A stretch of 64,000 nt of DNA from Promethearchaeota archaeon (GCA_019057865.1 JAHLWP010000006.1:89955-153954), one strand, 5' to 3'. Numbered from the stretch's first letter, positions 52,685-62,150 are shown. Notes: generated by a model from the letters alone, not told the origin. Numbers and translations are program-made.

Positions 52685-55343
52685 TTTTTTTTATATAAAT
52701 GTGCCCGATTCCAGCGATATAACTATTATTGTCAGCAATCGACAGATTATAAATATTCTCTTGATTATTATTTTTTTCTATTTTATTTACTCTAGTTAAA
52801 GTGTTATTTTCAAAAATCTTTAATTTCTCTATTGTAGGTGTTTTATAGTTTTGTTTTTTAAGATAATCTAAAGTTTTTAGTAAATTACCTTCAGATAGAT
52901 TTTTTAAATTATTTTCTTGGGCACATCTTGCTACCATATGAGGAATTTTTTGTTTTTCTACAAGCATCCTTAAAGATATTCCATATTTTTCTTTCATTTC
53001 ATTATCTAATTTTTTAATCCAAGGATTTAAATTTATTTCAGGGGCTTTACCTCGTGCGAACTTGCCATACTCAGGAACTTTAGGGATAACTTGTCGTAAA
53101 ATATTCAAATTTCTTTTGCCTGTTATACGCAAACTATAATTATCATGCCAATTTGGATGCTCTATGTCATCAAATTCTCTTTTAGAAATAGTTGCATCAA
53201 TACCGAATCTCTTTAATAAAAAATTTAATCCAAATGCCATTTTCCTAGAAGATGTATTATATCTCATATATACATCACGCTTGGGAGAGTTTTTTCGATG
53301 ATAATCTCCGATTGAACCATCTCCTTTGAGATAACTTGCAAGAAATCCTTTAACACAATCCATTGGAGCATTATAAAGAAAAGGAGGGATTTGCTTGTAT
53401 GGAGCATGTTTAGGTTTCAATCCTAAACCCTCTGTAAATACTTTTTTAGCTAATTTAGTCCTACTATTCAATTCATAAATAGTTTTATAATCTTTTGGTT
53501 TATGTTTGCTTATCCTAGGATTCAAACCAAAATTCTTTTGTACAAAATTATTTACCTGTTCTACTAATTTTTTATCGCTATTACAAGTTATTGTTACTTG
53601 ATTCATGGAGCCTTCTGAGCAATATTGTCCTAAAATATATCCAACTTCGAAATTTTTCTCGATAAAGCGATAACATTCTGTTTTTGCTTCTCTAATATAT
53701 TCTTTATTATTTTTTTTAACAACATTTCCACAATTGCTTAGATCTAAAGGAGCTGAGTTTTCTTTTACTTCAAAAATTCGTGGTATTAAAATAGATGTAC
53801 CAGGCTTGATTAATTTAGCATTAATTTCAGTAATATTCAAATTATTATCAACTGAGAGTAGAGCATGAGATTCTGAAACCGATATTTCACCATGTTTACA
53901 AATGATATTGAGAGATCTATCTTTAGTTAATTTTATTAATTGATCGACATTAACCTTTTCAGACCGTTGAGAAAAACTATTTAATCCGATAGTAGAATCA
54001 TATTCCTGAATTTGAGCATTTCTGATTTCAGTCAATCTATATAAATTAGATTTATTATCATGTAATAAGACAAGTTCATTTGCATTTATTGTATCTTCAT
54101 ACTCTTTTTCAATTTTTTTTGGATTTTCAATCTCATTAATTGCTTCACTTCTGCAATTTGTGATATAACTAGTAGTTGAGTTTAAATATGTTTGAAACGA
54201 TTCTCTGGTGCTTGGATATCTTCCACAAATTTTATGGTACGATTCTATATATCTTTTTATATTATTTTTAAGACTTAAATCAGAATTTAATATATTTTTA
54301 TTATTTTCTAACAATTTTGAAATTTGAGATTTAATATCTTTTTGTTTTATTAAATAATCTCTAAAGTGATTTGAAGGACCTTTTCTATAAACTAACTCGA
54401 AATCTGGATTGTCTTTTAGAAATTTCTCTTTATATTTTTGAAATATATTATTTTCTACATCAATTTGATTAAATGAAATATTTCCAGTTAGGAATTCAAT
54501 AATTTCTGTAACATTTAATGGTCTTTCCTTAGACTCCTTATTTGATATTTCTTTTTGTGAAAGAAATCTCTGATTTATACCATTAAAATTTTGATCTAAT
54601 TTTTCATTTAAGTTGTTATCTTGAATTTCATCTATTTGGTTTTTCAATAATTTTTCCGTATTTTTGTCTTGTTTAAACTCTTTTGAGGGCTTATTATCAT
54701 GATCTAAATCTTCTTTTTCACTTTGTTTCGATTCAAAGTTTTCTTGGTTATTTATTTTATTTTCAGTAGGATTCTGATTATCTTTAAGGTTGGAAGTTTC
54801 ATGTTTACCTGCAGTATCCCTATTCGGTGAAATAGAACTGTCAAGATATCCCCCTTGTTTCACTTTTAGTTCACTTATAGCATCATCAATCGCTTTCGAT
54901 ATTCTATCTCGTTCTGATATTGATATTTCAGAGTTATCCCATAATTTACTCTGTTTTTCTTTTAACATCTCAATTTTCTCCCATGTTGATAAAGTAGGAT
55001 CGTCAATTATAGCTCCAATAAACGCGGGTCTAGGAGGCTCTGGTCCTATTCTACATTCAAAAGTAAGTTTTTCACTATAGGTTGGTTCGAAATCTTCATA
55101 AGTATTTTCAAAAGCTGTATTGTTAGGTATTTCAAACTGGTAATCATGAATGTCTGTTTCTATACTATAAGACGGTTCAAAATTTTCTCCCTCTAATTCA
55201 ATATTTTGTTTATTTATAGGTTCAAAATCCTCTATTTTTATTTCTTGATTATTACTAATAATATCATCAAGTTCTTGTTCTTCTTCAATTTCTTCATTAT
55301 CATCTTGAATTTCTTCATTTCCATATTCACTCATTTTAATCAT
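52677..55343 (-). CDS. Acidic protein ending in a degenerate intein-like Hint/LAGLIDADG module
   Basis: 888 residues. Residues 1-415 are acidic and low in complexity, with one more ordered stretch (PPRPAFIGAIIDDPTLSTWE). From about 418 the sequence follows an intein: block A without Cys (INANELVLLHDNKSNLYRLT), block B with its His (VSESHALLS, H493), two LAGLIDADG helices (VGYILGQYCSEGS near 567-579, VKGFLASYLKGDGS near 664-677), and the end blocks (IYNLSIADNNSYIAGIGHIY, IKKIN). The first residue is Thr, the penultimate His is missing, and the protein stops at the final Asn with no C-extein. It therefore probably does not splice. It overlaps the end of the HerA-like gene by eight bases, suggesting a two-gene unit. 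Confidence 0.75.
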   Translation of the reverse strand: MIKMSEYGNEEIQDDNEEIEEEQELDDIISNNQEIKIEDFEPINKQNIELEGENFEPSYSIETDIHDYQFEIPNNTAFENTYEDFEPTYSEKLTFECRIGPEPPRPAFIGAIIDDPTLSTWEKIEMLKEKQSKLWDNSEISISERDRISKAIDDAISELKVKQGGYLDSSISPNRDTAGKHETSNLKDNQNPTENKINNQENFESKQSEKEDLDHDNKPSKEFKQDKNTEKLLKNQIDEIQDNNLNEKLDQNFNGINQRFLSQKEISNKESKERPLNVTEIIEFLTGNISFNQIDVENNIFQKYKEKFLKDNPDFELVYRKGPSNHFRDYLIKQKDIKSQISKLLENNKNILNSDLSLKNNIKRYIESYHKICGRYPSTRESFQTYLNSTTSYITNCRSEAINEIENPKKIEKEYEDTINANELVLLHDNKSNLYRLTEIRNAQIQEYDSTIGLNSFSQRSEKVNVDQLIKLTKDRSLNIICKHGEISVSESHALLSVDNNLNITEINAKLIKPGTSILIPRIFEVKENSAPLDLSNCGNVVKKNNKEYIREAKTECYRFIEKNFEVGYILGQYCSEGSMNQVTITCNSDKKLVEQVNNFVQKNFGLNPRISKHKPKDYKTIYELNSRTKLAKKVFTEGLGLKPKHAPYKQIPPFLYNAPMDCVKGFLASYLKGDGSIGDYHRKNSPKRDVYMRYNTSSRKMAFGLNFLLKRFGIDATISKREFDDIEHPNWHDNYSLRITGKRNLNILRQVIPKVPEYGKFARGKAPEINLNPWIKKLDNEMKEKYGISLRMLVEKQKIPHMVARCAQENNLKNLSEGNLLKTLDYLKKQNYKTPTIEKLKIFENNTLTRVNKIEKNNNQENIYNLSIADNNSYIAGIGHIYIKKIN

Positions 55344-58161
55344 CCTCTTTTATTTCAAAAAAATCAAGATAGGAATCTTCAGAAGGTGTTTTTAAATCAG
55401 GAAGTAAGGTTTTTCCACAAAACATACAATATTTTGCTTCATAATCGATAAGACTATTGCAATTATGGCATAATTTTTTGGTATTTCCATTCATGTAAGC
55501 TATTTGTGGTTGTATAGAAGTATCTAAAGTTTCAATAACGTATTTTTCTCCGAGAGTACCATTCAAAACTAATGCTTGTCTTTTTTTTTGGAGGGTTAAA
55601 TAATTTTGTTCTTTAGCATTTCCAGTAAAGAGAGTATTGCATGGATATCCAAGCCTAAACAGGATCTTTAAACTGGGAAGTGTTATTACAGCTTCAAATA
55701 GTCTTGAAGGGATTTGCTCAACTATTATAAACGATAGCCCCTTACTTCGGAATTCTCTCATTAATTCTGTGAAGATCTTTTCTAGTTGTTCTGTAGATAT
55801 AAAATCATCATCATCGTAATTTCTTGAAATAGATTTTTCTAAGATTTGATGAGCCTCATCTATAATAATAATATTTCTTAATGTACCTGCTTCTACATCA
55901 GGAGTTAGGGTTCGAACAAGTTGAAATATCGCATTTGTTAGCAACCGTTTAACATAAATATTGCACATTGAAAGGTCAAGATAGATTTTTTTTCCACTCC
56001 TCCATTCTTGGAACCATTCAGGAATTTCAGAAGTTAATTCCAATATTTTTTTTAGTTCTTCATTAGTCAAAAGAGAAAGAACTCGATTTTGAAGTGCTCT
56101 AAGAATATTGGTCTGGAATTTAACATGGTAGGGAAATTGCTCAAAAAATTTCACTAAATTAAAAAATAAAATATCGAGAGATTTTGGTAAAGAATTTCCT
56201 CTACAAGTAAATGATTTCATAACATTTAACATGTTTTTGACTACAATATTTTTCAAACCTAAAGCAGCAATAAGATATGCTGCTGTTTCTTGTAAATTTT
56301 TTTCTAAATAGGGTCCTTGAACAAAATAAGGGACTCGAAAATCAGAAGACCCAAATTTTATGACTCTATCTACTTGATAAAATATCTCCTGATAACCTTT
56401 ACCCAAATTAATGATTAATATTCCGACATCTGGAGCCTTATTATAAAACTCATTAACAACTTGAGATAATAAATATGTTTTTCCTGTTCCTATTTGACCA
56501 AAGATTACCGCACTTTGAGAAAAAGCACTTTTTGGGATAAGGATTTTTCGTTCTGTTAATCTTCCATTAAAAACATATCTTCCAATTAAAATATGATCTG
56601 TATCAGTCTCGTGAACAGGTCTATGTTTAATGTTTTCTTTTTCAATAGTAAAAGGTTTTATTAATGGGATGACCTCCGGAAAGTTGAAATCTACACAATT
56701 AGGAGTTACATAGTGGCCAGAAAATAAATTAAAACGAAAAAAATTCATAGAATTTTGTGAAATAATTTTTTCAAGGCGAGCTGATTCTTTAGGATTTCTA
56801 CTTGACATTATTAAGCTTCTAATTCCTCCTTCAATGATTTGAATGGCATTTTCTCTTGATTTTGGATTGTCTTCAATTAATTCGTAATTAACAAATATTC
56901 TAATCTTAAAGAGATCATCCTGCCACATTTTAGAAAGCTGTTCTTTTTCCTTTTCATCTTTATATTTCATTTTTTCAATCTTCTTTCGTACTTTTGTAAT
57001 TCTTCTTGGAGCTATTTTCTTCCAAATAATGTATAATATAATTTTTTGCTTATTTCTGTGAAAAAGATTGATGAAATCAGAAATTAAGGTAAATATTTCC
57101 AAATACGGAGGTTTAGGAAGCTGTATTTCCAAAAAGTATTTTTTATCATGAAGCTTTTCTTTTTTAATTGGTAATATCTCAATTTGACCATCTAGACCAG
57201 GATAAATACTTGATAATCTTGTTAAAAGAGCCTCCCCATTTATTCTTGCTTGATTCTGGGTTCTTGCCTTCATTAAAAAAGTCCAATTAAAATCATTTTG
57301 AGATATAAGCTCAAGACCATAGTAAGATTTATTTGAAAAAAAATCCTGGAGCCAAGTGGTTTCTTTTTCTTGGTTAAGATCTTGTGGTTCTTCTTTTTTT
57401 TCCAATGCTCCTTGTAAAATTTTAACTTTAGTTAGCCAATAGGAGATCTTTTCCTTCTTTTCTTCTTTGTTAAATGCTTTTAAAATCTTCAAATTAATTT
57501 TATTTGATGATTTAGTTGCTTGATAAAGAGAAATTATTTTTCTTCTAAAAGACTCATCGCCAATTGAAATAATTGGAATGAGTACTATTAATAGGATTAT
57601 TGTTAAAAGTAGTGCGTTAATAGAAACTGAAATATAAATTAAAAATGAAAAGATTATCAAAACTGCTAAGATTTTATATTCATTGTCGTATGGGAGGATA
57701 ATAGCAAAAATTAATGCTCCGATTAAGGTAATAATAACTGTCCCTACAAGTAATATGCCAATAACTCCAGCAATAAAAATGTGGGATGCTAGTAAAGCAG
57801 TTAATGAATGAATGTAAATAATATAGTCTGCCTTGAAATTTTTTAGAAGAATAAAATAAAGTGCAGTAAAAAGAAATAAAATAGAAATCAGCTCAATATC
57901 AAAAAGAAAAACAAGCTCTGAATCTCTGAAATTTCGATATATTAACATTTCACAAATATTAGATAAAAGAATCAATGAGATTAAAGAAGCCATATAAATT
58001 TCTACAGATTTAATCGACTCTTCTCTCTCAGTTAACCATAGAAAAATTAAGCTGATAATCATTAGAAATACAAGGAATAACACCATAATCCAAAAATACT
58101 GCGAAAAAATAAGCATACTTTCTGATAAATTCTTGATTTTATCTATATTTTTAAAATACAA
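55336..58161 (-). CDS. Membrane-anchored HerA/VirB4-like ATPase with zinc ribbon
   Basis: 941 residues. Seven or so membrane helices lie in the first 200 residues, then a cytosolic domain, then a P-loop ATPase: FGQIGTGKTYLLSQVVN (554-570) and IIIIDEAHQILEKSISRN (764-781), followed by SKGLSFIIVEQIPSRLFEAV. The C-terminus carries a zinc ribbon (CHNCNSL...CMFCGKTLL). HerA/FtsK/VirB4-type ATPases move DNA or protein; membrane anchoring favours conjugation- or secretion-like transport. It overlaps the downstream Hint protein by eight bases. A frameshifted fragment of a second copy lies at 59.8-60.0 kb. Confidence 0.8.
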   Translation of the reverse strand: MYFKNIDKIKNLSESMLIFSQYFWIMVLFLVFLMIISLIFLWLTEREESIKSVEIYMASLISLILLSNICEMLIYRNFRDSELVFLFDIELISILFLFTALYFILLKNFKADYIIYIHSLTALLASHIFIAGVIGILLVGTVIITLIGALIFAIILPYDNEYKILAVLIIFSFLIYISVSINALLLTIILLIVLIPIISIGDESFRRKIISLYQATKSSNKINLKILKAFNKEEKKEKISYWLTKVKILQGALEKKEEPQDLNQEKETTWLQDFFSNKSYYGLELISQNDFNWTFLMKARTQNQARINGEALLTRLSSIYPGLDGQIEILPIKKEKLHDKKYFLEIQLPKPPYLEIFTLISDFINLFHRNKQKIILYIIWKKIAPRRITKVRKKIEKMKYKDEKEKEQLSKMWQDDLFKIRIFVNYELIEDNPKSRENAIQIIEGGIRSLIMSSRNPKESARLEKIISQNSMNFFRFNLFSGHYVTPNCVDFNFPEVIPLIKPFTIEKENIKHRPVHETDTDHILIGRYVFNGRLTERKILIPKSAFSQSAVIFGQIGTGKTYLLSQVVNEFYNKAPDVGILIINLGKGYQEIFYQVDRVIKFGSSDFRVPYFVQGPYLEKNLQETAAYLIAALGLKNIVVKNMLNVMKSFTCRGNSLPKSLDILFFNLVKFFEQFPYHVKFQTNILRALQNRVLSLLTNEELKKILELTSEIPEWFQEWRSGKKIYLDLSMCNIYVKRLLTNAIFQLVRTLTPDVEAGTLRNIIIIDEAHQILEKSISRNYDDDDFISTEQLEKIFTELMREFRSKGLSFIIVEQIPSRLFEAVITLPSLKILFRLGYPCNTLFTGNAKEQNYLTLQKKRQALVLNGTLGEKYVIETLDTSIQPQIAYMNGNTKKLCHNCNSLIDYEAKYCMFCGKTLLPDLKTPSEDSYLDFFEIKEDD

Positions 58162-58196
58162 TATAAAAAGTTAGAGCATTTTAAAAAACAATAACA

Positions 58197-58257
58197 AAAG
58201 GTAAATTCAGAGTCTGATTTCAATGAAAATTCCAATGAAAAAAACCTTTGAAAAAAT
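58197..58257. repeat. Repeat A copy 1, left of phosphoesterase gene
   Basis: AAAGGTAAATTCAG followed by a near-identical stretch is shared with 59697-59744. The copies differ at one base in the first 36 and by a 13-base insertion here. The two copies bracket the phosphoesterase gene, consistent with a local duplication. Confidence 0.75.
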
Positions 58258-58405
58258 TATCTTCTTTTAAATGTACTAGTGTGCACACACTTACTACTTC
58301 TGAGTTTTCTCTAACAAGAGTGGATTTCAAATCTTCTGTTTTAAATCCCAAGTCTTAAATAATTTTTAATGAATAATAATCATAACGATCTGAGGGAATG
58401 CAAAA

Positions 58406-59536
58406 TTGAAATATTCTATTACCATTTCTGATACCCATTTGGGTGCTACAGGATTCCATAGAACCCAATTTAATGATTTTCTAAGTGATATTCTTTCCAA
58501 TAGAATACGAGCATTCGATTCGATCATTTCAATTGATAACATTAAGCATTTGATAATTCTTGGTGATTTCTTCGATTTGATGATGGAAATTCCTGCATAC
58601 TTAGACAATGATTTTCAAGAAATTTATGAACAACTGAAAAATATAAGGAATAAAGGAATAGAGGTAACCCATGTTCTTGGAAATCATGAAATTTCTGTAT
58701 CAGGTGATTATAACGCAAAATTTACTGACAGGAAAAATAAATTGTATGGAGATCTAACTCGATACCAAAATCTTTTAGGATATCTCAAGGAAGATGATTT
58801 ATGTCAATATGTACTTCTGATTTTAAAAAATGATAATTTTATGTTAAGTAGATGTGATGATATAACTGAGATTTCTTCTTCAAGTCAACCTGATACGCAA
58901 AATTTTCTGATGTGCCATGGTTACCAATTTCTGCCGAGATTAATATTATTAACTGAGAGTAAAATTTGGGATGAAGTATTAAAAATAACAGATAGACATA
59001 TCAAGAAACTTATTGATAAAATATGGAATGATATTCTGAAGAGAAGAGGGGAGATCAGCTTTGCGGAAATAACACATCAAACTTTTACTGACAGTATTAT
59101 AGAAGATGTTATTAATTTGCATCACATCGAAGAGTCATCCTTTGAGGAGATTCCTTTTATAAAATATTTTGACGATACATTATCTTTTCTCGAATATGAG
59201 GATTTGGATGAAGAAACACAAGAAGCGATTAACAGAAGTGATTTTGATAACTTAAGAGAACTGATTAGTATATATAACATGATGGAGATCACTTTTTTAA
59301 GCCTTTTATCAATTGAAGGTATAAAAGAAAAGTTAATTGACGACTTCCTCCTTAAGAATCAGTTAAATAATATTACTGATGTAATCTTTGGACACACACA
59401 TAAAGCAGATAAATTCACAACCTCTAATCGCATTGAAGTGGGAAATGACGGAGCATGGCAACTAAGAAAAGATCAAAGTCCTTATTATTTAATAATCAAT
59501 ACACGGGGAGAATTTGAATATTCTTCTTACTGTTAG
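58406..59536 (+). CDS. Calcineurin-like metallophosphoesterase
   Basis: 376 residues from TTG 58406, following TGAGGG. Metal-binding motifs: ISDTHLGATGFHR (Asp-x-His), ILGDFFDL (Gly-Asp), VLGNHEIS (Asn-His-Glu), LMCHGYQF (His), FGHTHKAD (Gly-His-x-His) near the end. A long helical insertion (about residues 185-320) between motifs four and five is unusual and may be a substrate lid. Probably hydrolyses phosphoesters of nucleotides, nucleic acids or proteins. It lies between two copies of repeat A, so it may have moved or been duplicated with them. Confidence 0.88.
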   Translation: MKYSITISDTHLGATGFHRTQFNDFLSDILSNRIRAFDSIISIDNIKHLIILGDFFDLMMEIPAYLDNDFQEIYEQLKNIRNKGIEVTHVLGNHEISVSGDYNAKFTDRKNKLYGDLTRYQNLLGYLKEDDLCQYVLLILKNDNFMLSRCDDITEISSSSQPDTQNFLMCHGYQFLPRLILLTESKIWDEVLKITDRHIKKLIDKIWNDILKRRGEISFAEITHQTFTDSIIEDVINLHHIEESSFEEIPFIKYFDDTLSFLEYEDLDEETQEAINRSDFDNLRELISIYNMMEITFLSLLSIEGIKEKLIDDFLLKNQLNNITDVIFGHTHKADKFTTSNRIEVGNDGAWQLRKDQSPYYLIINTRGEFEYSSYC

Positions 59537-59696
59537 ATCTCATATAACTTTAATATTAAAAAAGGTTCAGGCTTAGAGCGTGAGGGTTAGTGAAGCGTAT
59601 GAAGGAGAATAAGGTTTGAGATGAGAGGAGAAGGAGTATGTTCAAGAGCAGAATTTTTCTTTTTCTTTTTTAGATATGTAATTTTCTTTTTTTTGG

Positions 59697-59744
59697 AAAG
59701 GTAAATTCAGCGTCTGATTTCAATGAAAATTCCTTTGAAAAAAT
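59697..59744. repeat. Repeat A copy 2
   Basis: Matches 58197-58257 apart from one substitution and the lack of 13 bases after ATTCC. It begins a 340-base stretch of gene debris on the right side of the phosphoesterase gene. The interval 59537-59696 between the gene end and this repeat is purine-rich with no frame of note. Confidence 0.75.
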
Positions 59745-59769
59745 GAGATAAAAAAAATAATTAGAATTT

Positions 59770-59828
59770 AGGATTTCTTTATTTTTTTAATTATTACTAT
59801 TAACTGGTCTTAATGTAGTTTTTTACAT
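59770..59828 (+). pseudogene. Fragment of the membrane-protein gene found at the right edge
   Basis: CTATTAACTGGTCTTAATGT and the next 12 bases (59797-59828) are identical to 63877-63908 inside the partial membrane-protein gene; similarity continues more weakly leftward to about 59770. No start codon or usable frame remains. The fragment ends abruptly five bases before the stop codon of the ATPase fragment. Confidence 0.65.
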
Positions 59829-59832
59829 TTTA

Positions 59833-60040
59833 TTACATATAATCTAACGTCTCAATTAGATATTTTTCTCCGGTAGCCCCATTTTATTACCAACGCTAGT
59901 CTATTTGGTAATTGCGTTAAGATTTGCCGTTCATTAAGATATTCTGAAAAGAGTAAATTATTCGGATAATCTTCTCTAAGAATAATTTTAATACTTGGTT
60001 GAGACACTACATCATCGAACAATTCTTTTGTATTTACACT
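59833..60040 (-). pseudogene. Frameshifted C-terminal fragment of a HerA-like ATPase
   Basis: On the minus strand this reads KELFDDVVSQPSIKIILRED then YPNNLLFSEYLNERQILTQL and PNRLALVI. The intact ATPase has SRLFEAVITLPSLKILFRLG, then YPCNTLFTG... and KKRQALVL at its C-terminus. After ALVI the frame breaks: removing one A from AAAA (near 59882) restores NGATGEKYLIETLDYM and a stop, parallel to NGTLGEKYVIETLD in the intact gene. Everything upstream of this C-terminal segment is missing. It is a remnant of a second ATPase copy lacking the zinc ribbon. Confidence 0.75.
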
Positions 60041-60042
60041 AA

Positions 60043-61668
60043 TTAATTCTTCCTATTTCTTTTAAAAATAACTGATAATATTACAGAAATCGTCCAGATC
60101 AGTAGAAATAGATTGAATCCTGGAATTCTAGGGTTTTTATCCTCTACTTTTTCTATAACAACCTCACTATAACCGATATTTCCCACAAAATCATTCGCAT
60201 AAAATACTAACGTAATGTCACCATATGAAGTAGCATTCCAAGCCGTCTGATTGATTGTTCCTGACAATTGAGAAATAGTATAGTTATTAAGACCACCATC
60301 AATAGTATACCATATTGAATCTAAATTTGGCTCAATGATTGAAATATCATAGTCAGGGGCTATATCTCTAAATCTTTTATTTTGAGAGGGAATATTAATA
60401 TGAATTATTGGGCTATAAATATCTGGACCGTATTTCACCAGAACCATATCACGTGATCCCGCCCCAAAACTCATTGTCTCTCCCACAAGATACACATTGT
60501 CTGAAGAATATGCTACCACCCCCCAGCCTGTTTCCGCATCGGTTCCACCCCAAGTGCGATTCCATTGCTGTACACCAGAATTGTCATATTTCACCACAAC
60601 CATATCATAAGATCCCGCCCCAAAATTTATTGTGTGTCCTGCAAGATACACATTATTTGATGAATCCACTGCCACCCCCCAGCTTAGATCATAATCAGTT
60701 CCACCCCATGTACGATTCCATTGCTGTACACCAGAACTATCATATTTCACCAGAAGTATATCATTATCTCCTACCCCGAAACTTCTTGTACGTCCTCCAA
60801 TATACACATTATTTGAGGAATCCACAGCTACCCCAAAGCCTTCATCAGGTTCCGGTCCGCCCCACGTACGATTCCATTGCTGCACTCCAGAACTGTCATA
60901 TTTCACTACAACCATATCACTAGAGCCCGACCCAAAACTTTGTGTACTTCCCACAAAATACACATTATCAGACGAATCCACTGCTACTCCCCAACCTACA
61001 TCCCATTCAGTCCCGCCCCATGTACGATTCCATTGCTGTACACCAGAACTATCATATTTAATCAAATGCATATGATCAGAGCCTGTCCAGTAAGCGTCAT
61101 GACCTCCTGCAAGATAAACATTGTTTGACGAATCTATTGCCACTGCTCGACCTACTTCATAAGCTGGGTCGCCCCATGTGCGGTTCCATTGCTGCACGCC
61201 AGAACTATCATATTTCACCAGTAGCATATCACTAAATCCCGCCCCGAAACTCTCTGTTTGTCCCGCAAGATATATGTTATTTGATAAATCCACTGCTATT
61301 CCCCAACCTACATCATGTTCAGCTCCTCCCCATGTGCGGTTCCATTGCTGCACACCAGAACTATCATATTTCACCAGAAGCATATCAGTAGAGCCCACCC
61401 CGTATGTGCCTCCCGTAATATATATATTATTTGATGAATCCAATGCCACTCCATATCCCGTATCAGGACGAGTCCCACCCCATGTACGATTCCACTCACT
61501 CACAACTGAATTACCGCCAGATTGTTTTTGTTGAAAATATCTTGATTCTTCAAAGGATTGCTCATTATCTTTTGATTGATAATGAAAATTCGTATTGATT
61601 AGATTAGAATAAGCAAAGATAATCCCTAAGGTAATTATAATCAACTTTATTCTTGTAATTTTTTTCAT
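60043..61668 (-). CDS. Secreted seven-bladed SBBP beta-propeller protein with C-terminal anchor
   Basis: 541 residues from ATG 61668. I prefer this start because MKKITRIKLIIITLGIIFAY is a signal peptide nearly identical to that of the NosD-like gene; an upstream ATG adds 27 unlikely residues. Seven repeats of about 52 residues each contain WNRTWGG, GVAVDSSNNVYLAG and VKYDSSGVQQ, a typical SBBP seven-bladed propeller. A Cys-poor Ig-like domain follows, and the C-terminus IPGFNLFLLIWTISVILSVI then FKRNRKN is a glycine motif, membrane helix and basic tail like the Loki-CTERM type. Probably surface-displayed. Confidence 0.88.
   Translation of the reverse strand: MKKITRIKLIIITLGIIFAYSNLINTNFHYQSKDNEQSFEESRYFQQKQSGGNSVVSEWNRTWGGTRPDTGYGVALDSSNNIYITGGTYGVGSTDMLLVKYDSSGVQQWNRTWGGAEHDVGWGIAVDLSNNIYLAGQTESFGAGFSDMLLVKYDSSGVQQWNRTWGDPAYEVGRAVAIDSSNNVYLAGGHDAYWTGSDHMHLIKYDSSGVQQWNRTWGGTEWDVGWGVAVDSSDNVYFVGSTQSFGSGSSDMVVVKYDSSGVQQWNRTWGGPEPDEGFGVAVDSSNNVYIGGRTRSFGVGDNDILLVKYDSSGVQQWNRTWGGTDYDLSWGVAVDSSNNVYLAGHTINFGAGSYDMVVVKYDNSGVQQWNRTWGGTDAETGWGVVAYSSDNVYLVGETMSFGAGSRDMVLVKYGPDIYSPIIHINIPSQNKRFRDIAPDYDISIIEPNLDSIWYTIDGGLNNYTISQLSGTINQTAWNATSYGDITLVFYANDFVGNIGYSEVVIEKVEDKNPRIPGFNLFLLIWTISVILSVIFKRNRKN
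60440..61510. repeat. Tandem repeats encoding the SBBP blades
   Basis: Seven in-frame units of about 156-162 bases, highly similar at the DNA level (for example repeated CCATTGCTG and CCAGAACTATCATATTTCAC elements on the plus strand). High nucleotide identity between blades points to recent duplication or gene conversion and could permit blade-number variation. Confidence 0.8.
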
Positions 61669-61870
61669 TTTATTTTCGCCACAAAAGTATAGATTAGTAT
61701 GTAAAAAGATGATCATTTTATATTTAATATTTATGGAGAGAATCTTCAATGCCTTCTAATTGAAAGAATCTAAAGAAAAAATGACAAGCTTATTGGAAAA
61801 AATAAAAGAATTAGAGGAAAGAGGGGGAGTTGGTATAAAAATTAAGAGAAGTTCTACAAATGAATAATAA
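61580..61870. repeat. Repeat B copy 1: signal-peptide and upstream region
   Basis: About 290 bases closely similar to 63365-63648. It covers the start of the SBBP gene, the 110-base leader (with TATGTAAAAAGATGATCA), and a short plus-strand ORF. The similarity stops at the gene bodies, so only the secretion signal and control region are shared. Confidence 0.8.
61781..61867 (+). CDS. 28-residue plus-strand ORF in repeat B copy 1
   Basis: MTSLLEKIKELEERGGVGIK then IKRSSTNE. Its twin at 63558-63644 keeps the same length and frame with about eight amino-acid changes. The direction is away from the surface-protein genes. It could be a conserved micropeptide, the N-terminus of a lost gene, or a by-product of the duplicated DNA. 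Confidence 0.3.
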   Translation: MTSLLEKIKELEERGGVGIKIKRSSTNE

Positions 61871-62007
61871 CAAATTTATGTATTAATATCACTTTAAACA
61901 ACGATCCATTTTTCTTTTCCTATTCGATTTTTAATACTCTCTATTAAATCTTAAAATGACAAATCGATGAGACTTATATTGATCTCCTCATTTTTTAGAA
62001 CTGATAT

Positions 62008-62150
62008 TTACTTTTTAGTTTCCTTTTTCTTAAACAAGAATATGCCTTGTTGACCATCTATAGTCTTTACTAGTAATTTTATTTCATCCACATGATTCCA
62101 ATCCAAGTTTGAAGTCTCTAGAATCGCTCGTGGGATGGTTACAATGCTCT
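62008..62150 (-). pseudogene. AbrB/SpoVT-like fragment overlapping the end of NosD-like gene
   Basis: In a minus-strand frame overlapping the NosD C-terminus, the sequence reads RKSIVTIPRAILETSNLDWN then HVDEIKLLVKTIDGQQGIFL and FKKKETKK. VTIPRAILE fits the core of AbrB-like DNA-binding (antitoxin or regulator) domains. No start codon is visible, so it may be a truncated gene fused into the end of the NosD-like gene. The rest of 61868-62007 shows nothing clear. Confidence 0.4.

Noticed and set aside
60440..61510. CRISPR array
   Set aside because: The regular units are 156-162 bases, coding and without spacers; no array with 25-40-base repeats was found elsewhere in the window either.
60408..61534. 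Long plus-strand frames rich in His, Pro and Tyr opposite the SBBP gene
   Set aside because: They are repeat-driven shadows of the propeller blades; no start context, and the composition follows the minus-strand repeat.
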